This document shows, one piece after another, positions 39,301-48,400 of a DNA stretch of 64,000 nucleotides; within the stretch, counting starts at the first letter, position 1; each line of letters opens with the position of its first letter. The position numbers and the translations under genes are program-made. A model generated the notes under the pieces. That model did no database searches, was not told where the DNA came from, and saw nothing but the letters and a program-made list of their open reading frames with translations. The DNA is taken from the NCBI GenBank assembly GCA_018105865.1, contig CM030845.1:10892390-10956389 (forward strand). Direction: 5' to 3'. Origin of the DNA: Metaphire vulgaris (lineage: Eukaryota; Annelida; Clitellata; Crassiclitellata; Megascolecidae).

Positions 39301-40642
39301 CAAGGGTGCTACTTGAAAGGCAGTAAAGGATTTGAAGATAGGAATAATTTTAACCCCTTCACTGCGAATGATGAGTATGTCTCGTTGTAAGATTCTATTC
39401 CCGGGCACAGATAAAGAGTTAGACTCGTCATTTATACATTTGGTCTCATATGGTTTCCGTGTATTGCAATTGAACTGTGCCACGTATGGAAATTGAAAGC
39501 TACATTGTTGTTGTCCAAATGGCAACATTTGTGATTAGTTACATCAGTGGTTCTCAACCCTCTTTGCCTCGCGGACCACTTTTGAAGTTCACAAATTTAT
39601 TGCGGACCACCTGATAAATTGAGCAGTCATCTGCTCCTAAAAAGCGGTGATGACCTTTTGTTCTTTTTTGCTTGTCAGACTTTTTCACGTTGAAAATGCG
39701 CAAAATACACACAAAATGTGCCAATAACCTTTTTGTGCTGATAACCTTGTTTTGTTCATTGCACTTTTCAGATTTTTCACATGGAAAATATATGTCTAAT
39801 TTTTATTTACGTTTTTTCAGACTTCGCCGCGGACCACTAGACCCCTCTCGTGGACCACTTGTGGTCCACGGGTTGAGAACCACCGAGTTACATGATACTT
39901 ATGACAGGTTACCTCAAAAATGATGCGGTACTTGTGATAGAGTATAAGAAGCAGGCTAGTGTTTCTAGTGAGAGTAGATAAAAATTAGTTATTTATGAAA
40001 ACTTTATGTTATAATTTATTTATTTTTGTTTTTACTGCCACAAAGTGTGTATATTCAATGGCAGTTCTAGGATTTGGCAAGTGGGGGGGGTGTTGGGTAT
40101 CCAACTTCTAGGCATGGGGCTAACTATTTTTCATAAACCTCGACTAGTCTAGTTGCTTAGAACGAGTGCACTAATGTATATGGGGACCATTGATGGAAGG
40201 GCAGGCATTCAATAGGTTGAGCTGCCTCTACGTCTGTTACGAAACCACACAGGTGAGAATAGTGTGTTCTACTGCCTGTAATATGCATCACATTCGTATG
40301 AACCAACGAGAACTTTTCATATGAATTGTGAACTTTTTTTAGTTTAGCTTGCACTATATAGAATACATTGATATATAGAATATATTGAAGCAGAGCAGTA
40401 AAATTTGTTCAAAAAATACAGTAACTGAAGCAAACACAGAGTTTCAAGTATTACATTACATGTAGCTGAAAAGGGGCCTATTATCCAACTGGCGCCTGAG
40501 AATAGGCTGCTTCTTCTGACCTTGGCCTTTGCTGGTGCTATATAACTAGATCCATCTTATCCTGTCTTAAAAGTCATTTGTTCCATAGAAACTTCTTTGC
40601 CTTCTGCTTATAAATAGTAGTGCTGCATATGCATACAGCAGG

Positions 40643-40726
<84 letters not shown>

Positions 40727-42373
40727 AAGCACCTTGTTGCATTATGTTACATTATACTTAACAGCATTTAAAACACCGTCACAGCGAAAGGGTTAAAATG
40801 GCCATTGCTTTATGCTGTGCTTTGGCTTTTGGTAGTGCTTCAGGAACCTTTACCTGAATTTATGGAGTTTATTTTAGTTTAGTCAAGTAAGCTCAATTAT
40901 TTATATTATTCTTTTTAGGTGTCATGCTATTACATGCTGAATTGCTTTTAGATGTGGATTTTAAGATATTTTTGGTAATAATTAAGACCTGGCATTGGCT
41001 GGCCTAATGCTTGTCTGTGTTCATTCTTTTGACAGATTACTTCAGAAATGTTTTGCTTTTGTGGTTATAGATTTCATGCGTGTTTTATTTATTTTCTAAT
41101 GACTTTGTAGAAGCCAGTTAGCCACGGACTTCCTCCAACTCCAGAAGTCCGGGTAAGAAAATTGGAATAACTAAAGCATGAAGATTTGTGTTATAATTAT
41201 CCTAAGTTCTCATTTTGATGGCTTTAAAGTTTAAATGGGACTCTGTCCTAGTTTCAGCATTCCATTGCTATTTAAGATAGGGATATCACTTACCGTAGAA
41301 CTTCATTATAACATACTTAGCAGATCTGTAAAATTTAGTATGTTACATGTGGGATATGTTATAGCCAATGCCATCCAATACAGTAGTGCAGTTAAAGATG
41401 ACAGTTGATAATAACTTAATTATATTTATTTAGATGGGTGCCTGTTATTCCAAAATTTTCAATGGTTGCCCACTTCATATCAATTGCACTGCAAGCTGGA
41501 TCCATTCAGAAACAAAAGGTACTATTCTGGTAACCTGAAGGAAATTCCTGCAAAGTTTATTGTGTAGTGTTTATCTGTACTGTAAGTAAGTAAAATTTCG
41601 TGGATTTAGATAGCGTTTTGAAAAGTAGTACAACGGTAGCTGCTTATTCTTTGGCACTTAACCATTCTTAAAATAGCTATGGGAAAGGTGAATTATATTT
41701 ATCAGTCAGGTAACAGTCAATATATCTGAAGGGCAGTGAAGCTAGGTTGTTAAAGCTAAGGAGGAAATGATTTTAGAAGCAGGAAGGATTTAAGCTTAGA
41801 CCTGAAGACATGAGATAATATAGGAGTTATAGGAAATGAGGATTCAGTTGTATTGTTTGACCGTGTTGTAGCTTGTATACTAGTCTGTATATGTTGTCTG
41901 TGTGTACTATGATTCCTTATTGGAGATCAAAGTGACTCACTTATAATACCAGTTAATCAGCAGAATGATCTTCAAACATGCTCAGATCTGTTCCTATTGT
42001 TGCCTTGCTATTTTTCCATCTTCATCCCAAGTGTAGTAAATATCCGAAGTTCTGATCAGAGTTTGAATTTTAGAAGATCCAAATTATTGAATTTTCATTA
42101 ATTTGTACTGTACTGAAGTCATCAGTTTGACAGATTAACAGTTGATCATGAATTTGATTTGATTTTTATATTTTGTTACAGATCAGCGCATTCTCATTGC
42201 TGCTGATGAAGGAATCTACACGCTCAACTTGAATGAAATCCACGAGAACTCTATGGAACTTGTGAGTAGTGTTTCATATCACTACAGTTGTAAGTTGTAA
42301 TAATTATTTCATTGCTGATGGATTTGGAAATAATAATAAAAAAAGAGGAACAACAACACACAAAAGCAGCATC

Positions 42374-42409
<36 letters not shown>

Positions 42410-45400
42410 CTTGTTCCATCAAGTCAACATAGACTCTTGAAGATATTATGGATGAGTTTCCTCCATTCTTCTCTACTCTTTGTTACTTTATCTAGTTCTT
42501 CCGATGTCATGTGTGTTGTTTCTGAATTAGGGTTAGTATAATACAGTTAAAGCAAAGTAAAATCTTCCCATGCCCAGATTTGAGCTTTGGAGCCGGTGAT
42601 GATCTCTGGTCATTTAGGCATACAGCGATGACAGGGGAGGCATACACCATTAACCTAGAGTAGGTTGCCAGCCAAACATCTAGGCCCGCACTTTACTTCG
42701 CAGTATACATGTATACATGTGGAAACTACAAGAATGGCTTATGCAATAAAAGCAGCAGATATACTTCACAACAATACTCGGTAAATAGCACAGGGCACAG
42801 TAATTCTTTAGAGTCAAAATTTCTCAATTAACCCCTTAACTGGGGAATAAATCTGTAACTCGATGTAAACTGGACGCATGTTCCTATGTTTGATGTTAGA
42901 GCCACCCTCTAATACAGTTAAGGTTGATATAATTAGTAGTAATACTTAAATAGGAATTCAGATTTTATGGATCTGTGAGTTTGTTCCTTTGACTGTTTGT
43001 TTAACCCCTTAACTGGGGACCCCGGATATATCCGTCCATTTTACATTGAGTTACAGTCAAATACCCAGTTAAGGGGTTAAATACAGAACTTGTTTGCTAG
43101 TTCCAAGCAGTACAGAACATTTGCAATATTTTTATTTTTCCAGTTGCTAAGTCGGATTTGATATTGTACATATATATCCCTTTGCTTACTGACATTCTTG
43201 AAGCAACATTGTGCTAACGTTTCCCATGTAGCAATATTTTTCTTGGACCTTAACCCCTTAACCGGGCGCAACGGCTCAGAGCCGTCCAGTTTACATCGAG
43301 TTACAGATTTATTCCCCAGTTAAGGGGTTAATTGAGAAATTTTGACTCTAAAGAATTACTGTGCCCTGTGCTATTTACCAAGTATTGTTGTGAAGTATAT
43401 CTGCTGCTTTTATTGCATAAGCCATTCTTGTAGTTTCCACATGTATACAAAAGGCTGCATGTGATGATGGCATAAGTTTATTTGAAAAATGATTTTGTTA
43501 TTATCATTAAAATATTTTATGTCTTTCTCTAGTTATTTGCACGACGTTGCATCTGGTTATACATAGTCAACGACGTTCTCATGTCTCTGTCGGGTATTTA
43601 CTAATTATTTTTTTTATTAATTGTACTGATTAAAATATAAATGAGACATATATAATCAAGTTTGATAGTACTTTGAATTCAGTATGTTAATATGATATAA
43701 AATTTTGGTACAGCTGTTATTATGTACATATAGGCTTATTTTTGAAAGTACCAAAGTATGCAGCATAATAAAACTAATCATTAAATAGCTTTACCCAGTC
43801 AGACCTATAGCCAACATACCAATCGAAGTGTTAAATGCAGAATTTTATTAGTTGCACGGTTGCTTGAATGCATGTATTTTTCAGTTGTGTTGTAGCTGTA
43901 ATTTTTGAATACTTTTGAAGCATCAAATAATAAGTAAGTCTGAGGTTTAATTGTCTGATAGGTCGTGGTCCGTCGCTCTATCGGCACGACCTAGTATTGC
44001 TGCACAATCGAGTTAGTCATCGACTGTCGCTAACTGTGGATAAAATACCTGAAAGATTAGTTCCAAGGTAAGCTGGACGGCATCACAAGAGTTTTGTTGC
44101 TTGTGTAATATGGCTGGGCTTAGTTTATAATCGTGGATTGTGCCAAATCTTTGTGCATTTCAATATTAGGCTTTTGAATTTGTTGAATAGTTGTTAGGCA
44201 CTATAGTTGTGCATAGTCTTTGCAAAAAGATGTACTGAAAATTGTAAGTGACGCTGATGAGGTGTTGCTCGATCGCTTACTGTCAACAATCCTTATTTTA
44301 AAAGAACGTGCGGCGCTGCATGTTATGTTATGTTAATATGTCAATTTACATGGCGCAATAATCATGGCTGAAGGCCAAAGTCAAGCGCACTTTATACGCT
44401 GCACTTTTACGATATATCATACAAGTACGTCTTAAGTTTCTTACGTGTGGGGGTTTGTGATAAAAGCAATTCTTTCAACTTTTCTGCAGCAGCAATTGGA
44501 ACTGAGGCTATGTTGGATGAGCATCTCCTGTCTTTTAACCTGCCAGAATACTTTTGAACAAGTGTTTTGGTCTTAAATTACCATATTACAGTGTACATTC
44601 TACAGTGTTTCGATTTTATAATGAGTTTAAATATATGTAATTTCTTTTATATTCATATTGCAGATGTTTGACATTTGGTGCTTTACGCTTTTTTTCCCCG
44701 TGGCTCGAAGCATCTTTGCTTTATGAATTTCAGGAAATACGTTATCAATGCTAAAGTCCCGGACACTAAGGGCTGCACAAAGTGCTGTGTAGGTCGTAAT
44801 CCCTATAATGGATACAAGTATCTTTGCGGTGTGATGCCAAACCGTATATTTCTAATGCAGTGGTACAGTCCGCTCAACAAATTCATGTTGCTCAAGGTTT
44901 GTGAGTTACTTGTTACAGTGCAATTCCATTGTAGCAGACTTAACCCCTTAACTGGGCAACTATTGTAGCTCAATGTAAAATGGACGAGCATGACTCGGGG
45001 TGCCCGGTTAAGGGGTTAAGAAACCTGCAGATCCTATTATTTTATCTAGAGTTCACTAGAACCAAGTTGGCAATAATGAATTATACTGTTAAGGATCTTG
45101 TGGGGCTCTAAACCACAGAAGAAATTTCATTATATCCAAGTCTGTTTCTAAATCAATGAGTTTCAAATGTATTGTTTCTAGTTTTGTAATTATATGTATA
45201 GGCTCTGTATTTAATATGTCTTGTTGTATGTGATGACTTTTGATCTTGAGCGCATTTAAAACTTGTAATAGGGTTTGAGAATCATTTCTGATATTTGACT
45301 GTTCCTCTCAGAAACGTGTATCTTATCTGTTTTTGTTTTAGCATATTGACATTACTCTTACAAGACCCCTGAATGTATTTGAAATGTTTATTACTCCAGA

Positions 45401-48400
45401 GCTGGAGTATCCTCAAATATGTGTTGGAGTTTTGAACGGGTAAGTTTCCGAAACTGTGAATATCAATAAATTATTTTGATTTAGTTTCAAAGATTTCAAT
45501 GTTTTGCAGTTGCTAATTGCCATTATTGTGATATTACAGTAATGTGCAGATAATCTTATTTGCTGATAGTTGACTTAGTTAATATCATTTAGACTTGACA
45601 TTGATTATTGATATATCCCATAGTCTGAATCTTTGCAGACATGTTGATGTGCTGTTGGGCAGAGTTTGTGTTAAGCAGTTGAGTTGGAATTGATGTGCTA
45701 TTATTTGTTCTTACTTTTACTGGTGTTGTCAGAAAGAGACCTGATTAACCTTTATGTGAGTTTATTCATTATTACATATTAAGATTGTTAACGGTTAACC
45801 AGTTAACTGGTCGTAAGAGCAAGGACCGGTCCTTTTAACTTTGACCGGTTAACCGTAATTTCAATTTGAAAACATCAAAACGCTTTGTTGTAGCCGCACA
45901 GAACGCTGGCATAGGCGCTGGCAGCATCAAAGTGCTTTGATGTAGCCACGCAGGATGCTGGGATAGGCCCCAGCGGCATCAAAGCGCTTTGATGTAGCCG
46001 CACAGGACGCCTGCATTGGCGCCGGCAGCATCAGAGCTTTGATGTCGGCACAACACCAGACTGCCGCTAACTAGCGGCACCAGTTAACCGGTCTTCTTTT
46101 GAATGGTTAACCGGTCCTTCAAAACCAGCGGTCTTAACAACCTTATTACATATTTTATGCTTTTTCTTCTTCTAGAAGTGATTCAGATTCTGTTGAGTTT
46201 GACCTTGTCAACCTGAATTCATCTGCGGGTTGGTCATGTGACTCAAGCTCAGGTTTGTTTGATTTTTACCTGTAGCTGCTAACTTTGGACCTCTTCTAAA
46301 TGACATCTGAACCCCTTAATCATTGTGGAGCTAAGCACTGGTCTAATTTTGTTGGTAATATTTTCCAAATAATCTGTGGTAATTATTTTGAACAATAAAA
46401 TTTGAGAGCATTTGAGAACAAGTAAAAGGCTCACATTAAAGGCCTAGAAAAAATGAAGACTTGTAACAAATGGTTCATTTTTACCATTTTACCATTTATT
46501 CTCTTTTCAAATTTAATTTTAATTAACCCTTGATTTCCAGTAACACTTTTATGATACATGGCAATGGACATAAGGCTTGTGCTGGATAATTTCAGTTTAT
46601 TTGTACTTCCATTTTGATTTCTGCTTTTTCTATCATTCTCAAGGCATATATACATTTATTTGATAACCTCTTAAAAGTTTTGTTATAATTATTATGAGAA
46701 AGCAGAAGAGCAGTAAAATTAAATCTGCAGTATGCTGCATGATTAATTTAGCAATGATAGATTATTATATGACAGTAATACTAGTTAGTTATATGATTAG
46801 TAATCGTTGATGAAAAAAAATAAAATTTGAAATGAATTGATAATTATATATAATTAGAAAATTCATTTGATGAAAGTTTTGGCTTTTTCAACAAAGGAAG
46901 GTCAGCCTTGTGGGGAAAATTCAGGATAATAATGTTCAGGTCAGGTCTTCGTCCTCTAGTGAAAACTGGTGTAAACTTTCCCTGGTACACTTAAGAGACT
47001 GATTCCTCTGGCGTTGTTGCATTCCTTTCTGTCTCCTTTCTTGTGTATTGGTATTATAATTGTCATTATAATTATCATTATAATTGTCATTATAATTATA
47101 ATTATCATCTTTAATAATGTTAGCTTAACCAAGTTAGTTATTTTAGTACCTAGCATGTCAGAACACTGCTTAAAGATATCATTTGTGATGGTATTACTGA
47201 TGACAGATTTAACTATATTTTGATTTGGTTTTTGTTAAATTGACTTACTTATTTGTTAAGTTTTTATTTAATGTGACATAAGCTCTGTGAATGAATTGTT
47301 GTAGACAAGGATCGCATTGACGTTGTGCACATCTCTCAACTTGATAAGGACACAGTCTTAATATGTCATGACAGTAAGCTGCTACTTTTAACTACCGTAA
47401 AATCTCAAGTATAGTGCGCACATGAGTATAATGTGCACAGCTTTCCAGAGTGCAGATCAAAAGATGAAGCGATATTCTTGAATATAATGGCAAACCTTAC
47501 ATCTCCACACTAGGTAGCGTTTTACTTGACCACCGGTAAGCTTAATTATTATTGCTTGCAGAACTGTGAATGTTGCAAATGTCAAGATATTCAATGGTAG
47601 AAGTTCCTGAGCCTGTGTTTACTGTAATGAATGGGCGAATGTGTACGCTGATATCATATTAAACAGAGATTCCACTGTTAGACTGTCATTAATTATAGGC
47701 AAAGTCTGGTTGCAGTGACACTTGACTTTGTTTAACTGAGCTAGTAGCCAGCAGTAAAATCGTAATATCACCCGCATTGTGGTTCCAAGCCATCGTCTCC
47801 ATCTTCCTCTCTCTGCAAATTGTCTCTCTTCATCTCTCTCCCTCTCCATTTGACAGCAGATACTTTGTGCTAACAATAGACTAAGCTATCAACAAAGTCA
47901 TTAATGCGGTTCCAAGTCATTGTCCCCCTCTCCGTACAAATTGTCTCTCTCCGTTTCTCTCCATCACCCTCTCTCATTAATGCCACCTATTTTGCTGTTC
48001 AAATTATATGTTAAACACTAAGGAAATTGTCGGTAAAATTAAGTCTTTGGGGTAAAGGAAGAAAATTATTCTAATATTGGTATGAATATAATGGGCGCCC
48101 ATAACTTTATGGGCAATTCTGAGTTTTAAAAGTGCATGCTATGCTAGAGATTTTACGGTATGACAATTTAATTTCAACCCATGTGCAGTCTGTTTAGTCT
48201 AATTGGTTCCAGAAAGCAATTCGAAGCGTTTAGGCTATCGAAGTATTTGTGAATTGTTTCAGGTGTAATACAGTTGTTTCAAATGAATGGCCGTGTTAAA
48301 AACATTCGGCGGCATTTCAGTGAAATCCGGTTTAATTTCGTCATTAAGTCGTCAGGTTGGTGTTCTGTATCAATTTCTTAATGACAGTTTTTGCATAATA

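Larger units (their letters stand above)
39350..40796. mobile_element. Possible long TTAA-bounded element around other repeats
   Basis: TTAACCCCTTCACTGCGAA at the left and CACAGCGAAAGGGTTAA at the right are inverted to each other and bounded by TTAA, like the 72-bp family. The interior holds a hAT element, a degraded GTGGCGGCTCC-type element near 40068-40230 and a (GT)n tract. Could be chance pairing of two solo ends. Confidence 0.35.

Noticed and set aside
13130..45019. CRISPR-like or regulatory dispersed repeats
   Set aside because: The 72-bp units are kilobases apart, occur in both orientations and have TTAA flanks, so mobile elements explain them better.
47815..47990. Repeated 'gtggttccaagtcat...tctctct' segment as a gene exon
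   Set aside because: Two short diverged direct copies with no frame; ordinary intron duplication.
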